From: JBGSKY01 sp041740995
GTDB lineage: Bacteria > Planctomycetota > Planctomycetia > Pirellulales > Pirellulaceae
Assembly: GCA_041740995.1 (NCBI GenBank)
Contig: JBGSKY010000332.1
Coordinates: 1-64,000 of the forward strand
DNA length: 64,000 nt
Direction of reading: 5' to 3'
Shown here one piece after another: positions 24,743 through 34,011 of the stretch (positions are counted from its first letter, which is position 1; each line of letters starts with the position of its first letter). Under the pieces are notes generated by a model, which did no database searches, was not told where the DNA came from, and was given only the letters and a program-made list of their open reading frames with translations. The position numbers and the translations under genes are program-made.

Positions 24743-27079
24743 CTAAGGCGATGTACTAGTGTCGATAATTCGCCATCGATGGATGTTTTGGTAAAGCGTG
24801 ACTGGCTTGCGAGGAACCCCGCTGAGCGATGGCCGATAGGCGAACATCTCACCGATTTGCCAGAGCGGCATGATAGGCAAATGTGCATTGACCAGCTCAT
24901 GTAAATCTTGGCAAGCTGCGCGTACTTGGCGCCAATTACGCGCAAGTCGCAAGTTGGTCAACGCTTGTACAATGAACGGGTTGTCCGATTGAGCGATCGA
25001 GCCTTCGCCGAGCAATCGATCGGCGTCTACGGCCGGCTCCCACATCGCGGCAGACACGTAAATTAGATCATATTTTTGGTCAGCTTCACCCGCCCCAAAA
25101 ATAACAACTCGAGCCGGTACGCCAATTCGAGCCCATTGTTGGACGAAAGCTTCCCCAGCCACGCGAGCGGCCTCGAAGTCAGGAACACCAAGCACCAATT
25201 CAGTCAGCTCTTTTAGCGGTTCCTTCGTTTTTTCTGCAAGTTTTTCGAATTCCCCTTTCGTGATATCGACTAGCAATTTTGCAAGATTGAGATCGTAAGC
25301 GAGCGGAGCGATTCGCTCGTTGTAAGCATAAGAGAGTGGGTCATTGTTACTTGAACCCAACGGGAATGGACCACTAATTGGGCGACTCTCAGCAGTCAGC
25401 GCACCACCTAAGAGCGGACCTTCTAGAATTGATTTTCGATCGATTGCATACAACAACGCCCGCCTAAAATTCAACGACGCGAGATAGGGATGGTCACTTT
25501 TTGGAACGAGCATATGCACAATGGGAAGTGCATAGTGTTCCAAGCGAATTCGCCGATCTGCTTCCAACGCTTTTGCATCAGAAGGAAAGATCCGATCGAT
25601 GACATCAATTCGGCCACTGATCAACGCGGAAATTGCCTCATATGGTTTTTCGAAACGCATTTCAATAACGTCAACTGGCTGTCCGGGCGCTGGACTGATC
25701 GGCTGGTTCCACACGAACACAGATTGATCCGGTTCGATCGAAACGGGCTTATAAACACCCTGTGCACTATCGTCGCCGCGGGTGGGGAGCTGGTCCATCG
25801 GCCACTGCAAAAATGAATATGGCAAGACATGACTCTGACGCAATTTGACGCGCAAGAAATCATCGCCATCCACTTCGACTTGTTCGAATATTGCCGCCCA
25901 GGCTGGTTCATATAAAGGGTCCTTTACGGTCGCACGACGAACCATCCATTCTGCGATTTGATAAGCCGTCGGCGAGTTTTCGTCGATCGCTTCGGTCTTT
26001 TTGAAACGCAACGATAACTCTGTCTGATCGTCGCTCATCTCGTAAGTACCCAAGACGAATCGATACTTGCCGCCTTCCGGGCCGGTATCTTCAAACTGAA
26101 AAAGTGGACGCGAAACCAAAGCGCCCATACGTCGTGCAGGCCAGTCAGCCAGCGAAGTCGGGTCGGGCGAACTGGCCATTTGGAAAACACCGACTCGCAG
26201 TGTCGGATGCGCTGCGTCGATATCTCGCAGCAACTGCTGTCCACCGGCTAAATTCGGATCGATATCCAGCATCTTCAACGCCATTTCGCGCGACTCAAGG
26301 TACTTTTGTTCTTGAAGAAATTTCACTGCTTGATCGCGATATTCTTCAGCCAGCAGACGAAATCGTTCTCGCCAAATTGCAACTGCTGGAATTCGCGAGC
26401 CGTAATCCTTTTCCAGTCTCGTGACCATCTTTTGAGCGATTTCAAGTTTTCCATTTTTGAAATATTCTTCGATTAACTTGTTCGCCACATTTGAAATAGC
26501 ATTAGCGACTTTCTGGGCCTCAAGGTCCGGTTCCGCGCGTCGGATCTCTTCGAATACCGCCAAAGCGTGTGAATATTGATCAGCTTGAAATAAGCCGGTT
26601 GCGCTGTTGAGCAAGAACTTTTGCCTAGTCGCTCCCAGGAGAGGTGTTTTGGGATACTTTTGGATCAGATAGTTCAAATGTTCAAACGCATTGGCGAAAT
26701 CTTTCTCCTGCATGTATTCGTTGGCCGCCGCCAAAATCTTCTGTTCGTACGTTTCGAGTTTCTCAATGTCTTTCCAGAAGACTCGATATTTGCGATCTGG
26801 GTAAATCAGTAACGTGACCTCTAACTCGTCTTGTGGTCCTGGGTTAGCCGGAATCTTTTGGTCGCTATCGCTGATCGGGTATATCTCAACGGTTTCGCCG
26901 CCCGCTTCGGAAGTCAGTGTGATCGTGTCGAATGCATCTTTGTCTAGCAACGAAGTCCGTGTGTCAGCCGCGTTGCAGAATCGGAGCGACGCGGTCAGCG
27001 CCGCAATAATGCTCAACGCCAGGAACGCGGTACGGCGGATATTTGATGAGTTAAACATCTTTTCGACACTCATTTTCAT
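24743..27079 (-). CDS. Family-5 solute-binding protein with N-terminal TPR-like region
   Basis: About 778 residues from the ATG at 27079. A TTG at 27136 also opens the frame, and a later ATG at 27058 would start just before the hydrophobic signal (FLALSIIAALTASL). Residues about 100-290 hold helical TPR-like pairs (AAANEYMQEKDFANAFEHLNYLIQKYP, LFQADQYSHALAVFEEIRRAEP). From about 295 on it resembles SBP_bac_5 (peptide/nickel binding): LRVGVFQMASSPDP, LNFRRALLYAIDRKSIL, and a C-terminal DLIYVSAAMWEP block. No peptide permease or ATPase genes are near. A TPR-fused binding protein without its ABC partners, inside an ExbBD run, is unusual. Confidence 0.82.
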   Translation of the reverse strand: MKMSVEKMFNSSNIRRTAFLALSIIAALTASLRFCNAADTRTSLLDKDAFDTITLTSEAGGETVEIYPISDSDQKIPANPGPQDELEVTLLIYPDRKYRVFWKDIEKLETYEQKILAAANEYMQEKDFANAFEHLNYLIQKYPKTPLLGATRQKFLLNSATGLFQADQYSHALAVFEEIRRAEPDLEAQKVANAISNVANKLIEEYFKNGKLEIAQKMVTRLEKDYGSRIPAVAIWRERFRLLAEEYRDQAVKFLQEQKYLESREMALKMLDIDPNLAGGQQLLRDIDAAHPTLRVGVFQMASSPDPTSLADWPARRMGALVSRPLFQFEDTGPEGGKYRFVLGTYEMSDDQTELSLRFKKTEAIDENSPTAYQIAEWMVRRATVKDPLYEPAWAAIFEQVEVDGDDFLRVKLRQSHVLPYSFLQWPMDQLPTRGDDSAQGVYKPVSIEPDQSVFVWNQPISPAPGQPVDVIEMRFEKPYEAISALISGRIDVIDRIFPSDAKALEADRRIRLEHYALPIVHMLVPKSDHPYLASLNFRRALLYAIDRKSILEGPLLGGALTAESRPISGPFPLGSSNNDPLSYAYNERIAPLAYDLNLAKLLVDITKGEFEKLAEKTKEPLKELTELVLGVPDFEAARVAGEAFVQQWARIGVPARVVIFGAGEADQKYDLIYVSAAMWEPAVDADRLLGEGSIAQSDNPFIVQALTNLRLARNWRQVRAACQDLHELVNAHLPIMPLWQIGEMFAYRPSLSGVPRKPVTLYQNIHRWRIIDTSTSP

Positions 27080-27144
27080 TGCATCAGGTTCAAGCAACTC
27101 GATTGCCTGATCGACCAAAACTGGTTGAACAAACAATTGAATAA

Positions 27145-30100
27145 TTAGTTACCCGTTCCAGAGGATGTCTCGGTGGCCGCATCGAAGGGCTCAAATTGGC
27201 TGACGGCGACGGCCAACACATTTCCTTCGTCACCTGGAATCAGAAGACCGTTGCCCAGTACAAGAGGTGTCCCGCTGATCGATTCGCCGGTCCTCAACAC
27301 GCTGATTACTTTGCCACTTGATTTCTCGATACGAAAGAGATCGCCAGACACCGTAGAAAGTAGTATGTCATTCTGCAGCGTTTGCAGTCGACCGACCGGT
27401 GCGACGTTTTTGAGAGCAGCGGTCCAAACTCTTTCGCCCTTGCTATCGACGGCAATTAAGCCTTCGGTTTGTGTGTAACAGATTGCAAGTGCATCGACTT
27501 GTTGAACGCCCCAACTGATTCGGCCGTCGATTGCTACAGTCGCTTTTCGGCTAAGGTCAACGCCGTCGTATATTTCCAGATAGCTTGATTGATCCCCCAA
27601 GGTTGGGACGATGACCAAGTTCTCGAGCGCCGCCAATTGACCGATCACTTGGTATGCCGTTTGGACTTCATTTAGTCGACTGAATTGTTTGCCGGTCGAA
27701 ACTCGAACCAGTTTCTTGTCAGAATTCGCAGCGACTAGGGTCCGTTGATCGGCTAGCAAGCAAGGGGTTGACCAAACCGTCTTCTTGCCAGGTTCCATCG
27801 GCGGTTGAACCGGAGTTCCAATCGTTCGACCAGTCGCTGGATCGACAGCGATCAGTTGCCCATTGTTCATTGGGATAACTATTCCGTCAGCGATCCACAA
27901 AGGGTCTCCGCTGGGTTGTCCCGTTCCAGCCGACGACGAAATGATCGACAGCATCTTTTCCGCATTAGCTTTTGAATCGAAGTATGCGATCTGATCGGCA
28001 CGTTCGCTGTTGACCGCCGCAAAACTTCCTTCGCGTCCGATCGCAACGCGATCAAATGCCATTTGACGCTGATTGCGACCTGGATTAGCGACTGGACTAG
28101 TAAGTTGGCCGCTGCCCAGGCTTGTCTTTTCAATGTTGTACAACGCTGCCTGTGAAGTGATCGCGGCAAAAGCGTTATCGTTTTGCAATATGCTTGTCAC
28201 CGGTACACCGACATTCGTTTCCCAGATTTGATTCCCTGTCTTGGCATCCATCGCAGTGATGCGAATGCCTTCTGTGCCGCGAACGTTCCGACAATGAACC
28301 ACGTAATCTTCCAAACGAATCGCACGAGCGACAAAACGATCACCATCGTCACGAACCCAATTGCGAACAATCTCTTGTCGCGAGGCTTGGATTTGGTAGC
28401 TGGTCAGTTCATTGGCCGCCACCAATAGATCGTTTCCAGCGATTAACGGCCAAGAAGTTTTTGGGTTCAACTCGCTAGCTACTAGGCTCGCCATCTTCAC
28501 TAATTCAGCCGAATTGCTAATCGTTTCGACTTCGAAGACGGATACTTCACCTAAATCAGTGACGACTGCACAGCGGCGACCTTCGACTTCGGGCGCAACC
28601 ACAACATGCCCACGCAGACGGATTGGGTCTTGCGAATTCGTTAGCGTTTTTTCGTCTTCACTTATCGCCATCGTTCGGATCTGCGAAAAACCAGGACCGA
28701 TGTTTTCGAAGACCAACAAACGTCCGAGCAAGGCCAGCGGCGGAACCACGATTGTGCCGGGCTCATGTCCGTCGTATTGGACTGATAGACACGATCCATC
28801 GCGGCGTGAGAGGGTGTAAATGTTCGCGTCGATGCCGACGACAAAAATCGACTGCTTGGTCGAACCAGCGCTGACCGATGTGCCAATCGCTTGGGGTAAT
28901 TGTTTGCACCAGCGAACTTGTCCAGTTTCGCTGTCCAAGCAACTTACGCGACCTGATTGATCCGCAACGTAAAGCGCGTCACGATCCATTTGCGGGCTCC
29001 AAACGCGGGTGCCGAAATCGACTTCCCATTTCGTTTGACCGGTCGCACCAGCCAAGCGTCGGATTTTTCCTTGCTCGGTCATTGTTAGAATACAGTCGGA
29101 GCTCGAATCGGCATCCACAGCGTTGTCGCTTATCGACAGCGGTTCGTTCATTTCACGACTAGCAAGAAAGTTTCGCCAGAGGACTTTACCATCGCTGGCA
29201 TTAATTCCGTAGAGCGATTGTTTGGCTCGAACAAAAAGCGTCCGCTTGTTGTTCAGGTTAAGTGTTTTGCCAGTGTTGCTGGTCAATAGAACTCGCTTAC
29301 CCAAAGTGTCTACTGGCTGCGACTGGTTGATCTCCGGACGCTTCTCCGCTTGCTTAACAGCCTCTTGAACAATTTGTGTTGCACCGGCGAGAAGGTTGCT
29401 TAACTCTTCATCGTTTTGAAGCTGCGGATAGCGTCGGACGAGCGTTTGTCGTGCTTGATATGCGGCAACAGCGTCACGCGCTTCGAGCGCTGCCTTCATA
29501 TCGATGGCCGTTTTTGCTCGATCGTCACTACGTTGCACATCGCGGAGCAATCTTTGACGGGATTCTTCAAGCGCATTGATTTTGGGTTCGTTCTGCTTTC
29601 GTTCTTGGCTAGCGATGTATTGCGGATTTTGAATAATTTCGAGCTGCTCCTTCAACCCTGCAACGTAAGTTTTACGTTCTTCGTTCGTCTTGGAAGTCTC
29701 CGCTTTTCGAACCAGTCGATCACCAATATTGATCAACGCGCCAGCCAAGTCGCCACGGACTTCTGATAGCTGAGATTCATCCAGCAGCGTCGGCAGAATG
29801 GCTTTAGACACTTTGGTTCCTTCGAACGCATCGCCTGAGTTTTCTGTCGCTTGCCGAATCTTTGCGATCGCAATCCTGAGCCGTGAAAAACTGACTCGGT
29901 CGTGCGTTGGAAATGACTCAATGAACTGTTCGTAGCGTCGAATGGCGGTTGGATAATCGCGTCCCTCATACGACGCCTTGGCCATTTCAAGGGCTTCGGT
30001 GGCTGTGCCCTTTAAGAACCAAAATCCAAGAAAGATTAGTGCCGTCAACAGTCCCAGAAACAAACCAAACGCACCATAGGTTCGCATCGTCTGCCAGCGA

Positions 30101-30600
30101 CCTTTAGGCTCGCTCGCGGCGACGGAAACTCGGACCGGCCGTTGCAGTTGTGACGCTGGCGATCGGGCACTGGTTTGCTGCGGTGTTGATTCAACGACGT
30201 CGGCGACAATCACATCGTCGTCGCCCATATCGAGCTCGCTTTCGAAGTCATCATCGTCGATAATTTCGACCACTTCGACATCGTCGTCACCGACGATTAC
30301 AGCGACTTCATCGTCGTCTGATCGGCTTTTCCCGCCCATCGATTGGCTATCAACATCGGCAATCAAAAGATCATCTTCAGCCGATGGATTGCTTGCAGGT
30401 CGGTTTCCAGACTTCAAGCTAGAAACCAAACGCGTCGCTTGAAACTTAGTCAACTGTTCGTTGTCGACAAGAAGTTTGGCGAGCGTCTCAACTGGCAATC
30501 GATTGCCAGATTGTGCAACCTGTCGTCGCAATTCCTCGATCATTTCTGGATCGAGCAAGTTTTCGGATTCAAGCAGGTCAATAAATTTATTAGCAAGCAT
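27145..30600 (-). CDS. Membrane-anchored PQQ-like propeller with N-terminal planctomycete helical domain
   Basis: An 1151-residue protein. Residues 1-65 (IEELRRQVAQSG...VDNEQLTKFQATRLV) resemble the short helical module that opens many planctomycete Ser/Thr kinases and membrane proteins. Residues about 73-140 are strongly acidic. A single membrane helix lies at 175-197. Residues about 203-420 are TPR-like and coiled coil (EMAKASYEGRDYPTAIRRYEQFIESFP). The rest is a PQQ-like beta-propeller with many blades (LFRIEKSSGKV, VSCLDSETGQVRW, MDAKTGNQIW). The N-terminus is likely cytoplasmic and the propeller extracytoplasmic. Gaps to neighbours are 23 and about 65 bases. It may act as a sensor or scaffold for the ExbBD complex. 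Confidence 0.88.
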   Translation of the reverse strand: MLANKFIDLLESENLLDPEMIEELRRQVAQSGNRLPVETLAKLLVDNEQLTKFQATRLVSSLKSGNRPASNPSAEDDLLIADVDSQSMGGKSRSDDDEVAVIVGDDDVEVVEIIDDDDFESELDMGDDDVIVADVVESTPQQTSARSPASQLQRPVRVSVAASEPKGRWQTMRTYGAFGLFLGLLTALIFLGFWFLKGTATEALEMAKASYEGRDYPTAIRRYEQFIESFPTHDRVSFSRLRIAIAKIRQATENSGDAFEGTKVSKAILPTLLDESQLSEVRGDLAGALINIGDRLVRKAETSKTNEERKTYVAGLKEQLEIIQNPQYIASQERKQNEPKINALEESRQRLLRDVQRSDDRAKTAIDMKAALEARDAVAAYQARQTLVRRYPQLQNDEELSNLLAGATQIVQEAVKQAEKRPEINQSQPVDTLGKRVLLTSNTGKTLNLNNKRTLFVRAKQSLYGINASDGKVLWRNFLASREMNEPLSISDNAVDADSSSDCILTMTEQGKIRRLAGATGQTKWEVDFGTRVWSPQMDRDALYVADQSGRVSCLDSETGQVRWCKQLPQAIGTSVSAGSTKQSIFVVGIDANIYTLSRRDGSCLSVQYDGHEPGTIVVPPLALLGRLLVFENIGPGFSQIRTMAISEDEKTLTNSQDPIRLRGHVVVAPEVEGRRCAVVTDLGEVSVFEVETISNSAELVKMASLVASELNPKTSWPLIAGNDLLVAANELTSYQIQASRQEIVRNWVRDDGDRFVARAIRLEDYVVHCRNVRGTEGIRITAMDAKTGNQIWETNVGVPVTSILQNDNAFAAITSQAALYNIEKTSLGSGQLTSPVANPGRNQRQMAFDRVAIGREGSFAAVNSERADQIAYFDSKANAEKMLSIISSSAGTGQPSGDPLWIADGIVIPMNNGQLIAVDPATGRTIGTPVQPPMEPGKKTVWSTPCLLADQRTLVAANSDKKLVRVSTGKQFSRLNEVQTAYQVIGQLAALENLVIVPTLGDQSSYLEIYDGVDLSRKATVAIDGRISWGVQQVDALAICYTQTEGLIAVDSKGERVWTAALKNVAPVGRLQTLQNDILLSTVSGDLFRIEKSSGKVISVLRTGESISGTPLVLGNGLLIPGDEGNVLAVAVSQFEPFDAATETSSGTGN

Positions 30601-30623
30601 ACGTGCGTGGATCTATCTTGGGA

Positions 30624-31430
30624 TCAATCGAATTCTTCAACGACTTTGACTTGGAAATTTGCAAAACCTTCACTGCGGCACACATCGAGGGCCGCGACTA
30701 CGGACGAGTGAATACTTTCTTCATGGGCTTCGATGATGACGTTCTCTACATCATCCAGTACGCCTTCCTTTCGAGATTCGTCCAGCGCGATGATCAAATC
30801 TTGTTTGTTAGAGGCTTCGCGTTCGGATTGATCGGGCAACATGATCAGGTACGAATTCAGCTCATCAATTCGAATGGTCAGCAAGTCAACCACCTCGACC
30901 ACGGATGATGGAGCCGCATCTTTAGGTGATGTCTTTTGCTGAATGGCTTTTTCACTAGCAAACGAAGCTGTGATGACGAAGAAAATCAGCAACAAAAAAG
31001 TCACATCGACCATCGGCGTCAAATCCATTTCCGTTTCGTCTGGCGGCCTCGGTCCCAAATCGACTTGTTCGTCTTCCAATTCCATCGGATCGACTTCGGA
31101 GCTAGCCGCTTGTTCCACGGCCTCGACTAATTGCGCTGCTGGCTGAACTTGAGCGATTTTCTGGTCAGCCAAATTATCGACTGCGATCGCTGTTGCACTG
31201 GATCGGGATTGACTGTCTCGCCATCGGGAATGTTCCGAGGTCGATGGCGACGGATCGGACATGACTTCGCCCAGTGACTCGACCGCTACGACTGGCGTGA
31301 CGTCAGCCGGCAGGTCGGGGATCTTAATCACTTGATCGCATTCAGGGCAGCGAATTCGACGTCCAGCCATGCGACGATTTACGGTCCGTTGACCGTCGCA
31401 TTTGGGACATTGAAATTTTAAACCTGCCAT
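30624..31430 (-). CDS. exbD: ExbD/TolR-family protein with N-terminal zinc ribbon
   Basis: A 268-residue protein. An MJ0042/FmdB-like zinc ribbon lies at the N-terminus (Cys8, Cys11, Cys28, Cys31), then a disordered linker to about residue 130. The ExbD transmembrane signature EMDLTPMVDVTFLLLIFF follows, with the proton-carrying Asp at 142, and then a periplasmic ExbD/TolR domain. Standard ExbD is about 140 residues with a 20-residue cytoplasmic tail, so the cytoplasmic extension here is over 100 residues. ExbD sits in the inner membrane with an ExbB pentamer and couples proton flow to work on a periplasmic partner. It is the second ExbD in this run. Confidence 0.9.
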   Translation of the reverse strand: MAGLKFQCPKCDGQRTVNRRMAGRRIRCPECDQVIKIPDLPADVTPVVAVESLGEVMSDPSPSTSEHSRWRDSQSRSSATAIAVDNLADQKIAQVQPAAQLVEAVEQAASSEVDPMELEDEQVDLGPRPPDETEMDLTPMVDVTFLLLIFFVITASFASEKAIQQKTSPKDAAPSSVVEVVDLLTIRIDELNSYLIMLPDQSEREASNKQDLIIALDESRKEGVLDDVENVIIEAHEESIHSSVVAALDVCRSEGFANFQVKVVEEFD

Positions 31431-31526
31431 GATGAGCCTGAATCGATAAGGAGAGATGTACTCTTTGTTTGCTGTTGTTTTAGCGACGCGTGATCACGGA
31501 GTTTAATCCGCTGTAAATCTAATGTT

Positions 31527-31997
31527 TTAGTCTTCCTGCTGGACCGAGATATTGATGAATTGACCATCTTCAAGGACTTCCCCAAGCGCGTCGCGGACTC
31601 TTTTCATTTCGCCATTGCGAACATCGCCCTCGGCGCGAAGGATGACGTCCGTTTTACCCTTCTCAAGTTCAGCCGATACATACTCAATGATCTCGGCCGT
31701 TTGCTGATCCGGGTCGTCCGAAAATGAACGCTTCATATCGTTACGAACGATCGCCGTTTCGCCGTTTCCGCGCGAAAGGATCAGGACGATACTACTCTTG
31801 ATATCCACCGCAGCACCGTTTTTTGCAAGCGGAACTTTGGGGGCCTGTTCGGCTGTCATTTTCGAAGAGACAACGAAGAAAATCAGTAGCAAAAAGACGA
31901 TGTCGATCATCGGAGTGATGTCCATCTCGCCGTCAGCAAAATTCTTCTTCGGGAAACTGACTTGCTCTTCGGCTGGATTGTCAACAATCGTGCTCAT
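31527..31997 (-). CDS. exbD: ExbD/TolR-family biopolymer transport protein
   Basis: A 156-residue protein of standard ExbD size. A short cytoplasmic N-terminus is followed by GEMDITPMIDIVFLLLIFFVVSS (Asp32 is the proton-path residue), then a periplasmic domain ending ALGEVLEDGQFINISVQQED. It lies 105 bases after the exbB stop and 96 bases before the zinc-ribbon exbD. The two ExbD proteins may form a heterodimer inside one ExbB ring; this is inference. Confidence 0.93.
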   Translation of the reverse strand: MSTIVDNPAEEQVSFPKKNFADGEMDITPMIDIVFLLLIFFVVSSKMTAEQAPKVPLAKNGAAVDIKSSIVLILSRGNGETAIVRNDMKRSFSDDPDQQTAEIIEYVSAELEKGKTDVILRAEGDVRNGEMKRVRDALGEVLEDGQFINISVQQED

Positions 31998-32102
31998 CTT
32001 GCCTTCGCCACAAAGCCCGCGTCATCGAGCGAGAATGGCTGAGTTTTCATAAAAGTTAACTCAGCAGAAAATCAAAAAAGGCTGGACAGATCGAAACCGA
32101 AA

Positions 32103-32759
32103 CTATGCCGCACCGCGTTGTTGATCTCGGGTAAGCCCGATGCGATATGCTTCAAAGAACCGATTCAGACCAGCGGTTACCAAATCTTGCATTTGGCGGA
32201 TTCGGTTGTTGATCAAGGCCATACACATCGTCAACGGAATCGCAATTGCAAGACCCATTGCGGTCGTCCGCAAGGCGACGTTGATGTCCGATGCCAGAAT
32301 CGACGGCTCGACGGTCGTAGCAGTTGCCAATTTACCGAACGCGCCCATCATACCCATGACCGTACCAAAAAGTCCCAACATCGGAGCGGTCTTAATCACC
32401 GTTACGACCCAAGCGATTCGGTCGTCCAAATCCGCCAGTACGTCGCGGGAAAAACGATCGAGTACAAGTTGCCGTGATTTAGCCAGTCCAAGGTGCCGAT
32501 TTTCTAAGGCCAAGACGATCATTTGCGGCAATGCACGAGAATCGCCTTGGCAAGTTTGCAGCACGGCTTCGAAATCGCCTTCGGCTAATGCTGGTTCGAC
32601 AGTATCAAGAAAATTATCTTGTGCCGCCTCGCTTTTGAATCGCTTGCTGGAAACTCGTTGCAGCACCAGAATCACGAAAAAAGCACCCCACAAAGCTACT
32701 CCGGCAAGTGCAAAATAGCTGAGGAAGCCAATCCAATTAAAGACAACGTCCAGATTCAT
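32103..32759 (-). CDS. exbB: MotA/TolQ/ExbB proton-channel protein
   Basis: A 218-residue inner-membrane protein with three membrane helices: about 8-32, 112-135 and 155-178. The TolQ/ExbB core is seen in LGLFGTVMGMMGAF and ALRTTAMGLAIAIPLTM, the helix 2-3 signature with the conserved Thr and Gly/Pro residues. A cytoplasmic loop of about 80 residues lies between helices 1 and 2. It should form a pentamer around an ExbD dimer and use the proton-motive force. A 280-base gap separates it from the upstream TonB-shaped gene, so a second promoter may lie there. Confidence 0.93.
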   Translation of the reverse strand: MNLDVVFNWIGFLSYFALAGVALWGAFFVILVLQRVSSKRFKSEAAQDNFLDTVEPALAEGDFEAVLQTCQGDSRALPQMIVLALENRHLGLAKSRQLVLDRFSRDVLADLDDRIAWVVTVIKTAPMLGLFGTVMGMMGAFGKLATATTVEPSILASDINVALRTTAMGLAIAIPLTMCMALINNRIRQMQDLVTAGLNRFFEAYRIGLTRDQQRGAA

Positions 32760-33039
32760 AAATAGTCTTAGGGTTGATTGAGAGTCTGAATTTTAAAGCC
32801 GCGAATTGGCACTTTCGCTCTATCATACTTGGCATCGCTGCTCGACGGGACACCTGAGCGAGCTTGGACGCAAGTTTTTTCTAACTTCGCCAGATAGATT
32901 CGTTTTGAACGGAAAACATCGAGCGATCAGGCCAGTAAAGTGCCGATTTGAAATGTCAGTTTGAAAGCTGGAAACGCGTTCCAGAAAATCAAGTTAGAAA
33001 TGGCGAACTGCAAATCGGTCACGATCGGTAAGACTTAAT

Positions 33040-34002
33040 TCACCAGCCGATGAAATTTGCGACTGGATCGCTGGGCAATTCGAAGACTAACGAATTCGGC
33101 AGCGGCTTAAAATTCGCCGATGTTGCTTTTGGTTTCCGATATCGTTGGTCGGTCACTGTCCATTGATAGCCTTTACCATTGACGACTTGGCATTCGAAAA
33201 TCGTTTTTGCGATCTGCATCGCCAATTGCACCGGGTCGGGTGCCGAGCGACCTTGCTTCTTCGCATAATCGAGCTCGAGATTCGCCAGCGTATTTTCCAG
33301 CTCTGGCGTCAAAAATTTCAAAATGGTCCGATTGTTGACGTCAACTCCGGCTTTTTTAAGCAATTGACGGTCGTATTGCAGTAGGACCCCCTCGTTGCGA
33401 AACATAAAATACAATCGCTTCTCTTGATCACCTGAGGCGGAACGCTTTTTAGGTGTTGATCCAACATTGGATGCGTAATCGACCTCAGGCTTGCCACCAA
33501 TTGCCCCTAGTTCAATGTTGAAATGGTCAAGCTGTTTGGCATAACTGTTCAAGTCGCGAGCGGTGAACTTGAGCTCCCAGCGCTCGTACCGACCGATGAT
33601 GTCTGCGTCGCCTTCCGGACCGGATCGACGCGAATCGCCCTTACCAGAGGCTTTTGCTCCGACATCCAAAGCCGCTGAGATCGAGTCGGTAATCGAGGAC
33701 AGGGTTTCTTCGAGCGTCGGTTCGACTAATTCTTCTACTTCTTCGGCCGATGGTGGTTCCAAATCACGCTCGGTCCCAGGCGGGTTTTCAGTCCCCTCAG
33801 GAAGCGGCTCGATTAAGATCATTTGTCTCGGCTCCCATCCAGGCAGCTTCAGCACGAATAACGCACCCAACATCATTACGGCCAAGCCGATCATGACGAC
33901 CATGCTCAGTAAAAAACTTGAATAGGCGTCGGTGCGAGTTGTTTGAAGTGGCGATTCGAAGTGGCTACTGCCCTGCCCGCTTGTGTCGGTGATATTGCTC
34001 AT
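33040..34002 (-). CDS. TonB-shaped single-pass protein of the ExbBD cluster
   Basis: A 320-residue protein of unrecognised family. It has a short cytoplasmic N-terminus, one membrane helix at about 29-52 (SFLLSMVVMIGLAVMMLGALFVL), a Pro/Glu-rich spacer at about 64-100 (EPLPEGTENPPG, EPPSAEEVEELVEP), and an ordered C-terminal domain at about 135-300 (YERWELKFTARDLNSYAKQL, RLYFMFRNEGVLLQYDR). The helix-spacer-domain plan is that of TonB/TolA, but no TonB C-terminal motif (YP or similar) is visible. It sits between the toroid gene (10-base gap) and exbB. A transducer role in place of TonB is inferred from topology and context. Confidence 0.75.
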   Translation of the reverse strand: MSNITDTSGQGSSHFESPLQTTRTDAYSSFLLSMVVMIGLAVMMLGALFVLKLPGWEPRQMILIEPLPEGTENPPGTERDLEPPSAEEVEELVEPTLEETLSSITDSISAALDVGAKASGKGDSRRSGPEGDADIIGRYERWELKFTARDLNSYAKQLDHFNIELGAIGGKPEVDYASNVGSTPKKRSASGDQEKRLYFMFRNEGVLLQYDRQLLKKAGVDVNNRTILKFLTPELENTLANLELDYAKKQGRSAPDPVQLAMQIAKTIFECQVVNGKGYQWTVTDQRYRKPKATSANFKPLPNSLVFELPSDPVANFIGW

Positions 34003-34011
34003 GAGACGGCC

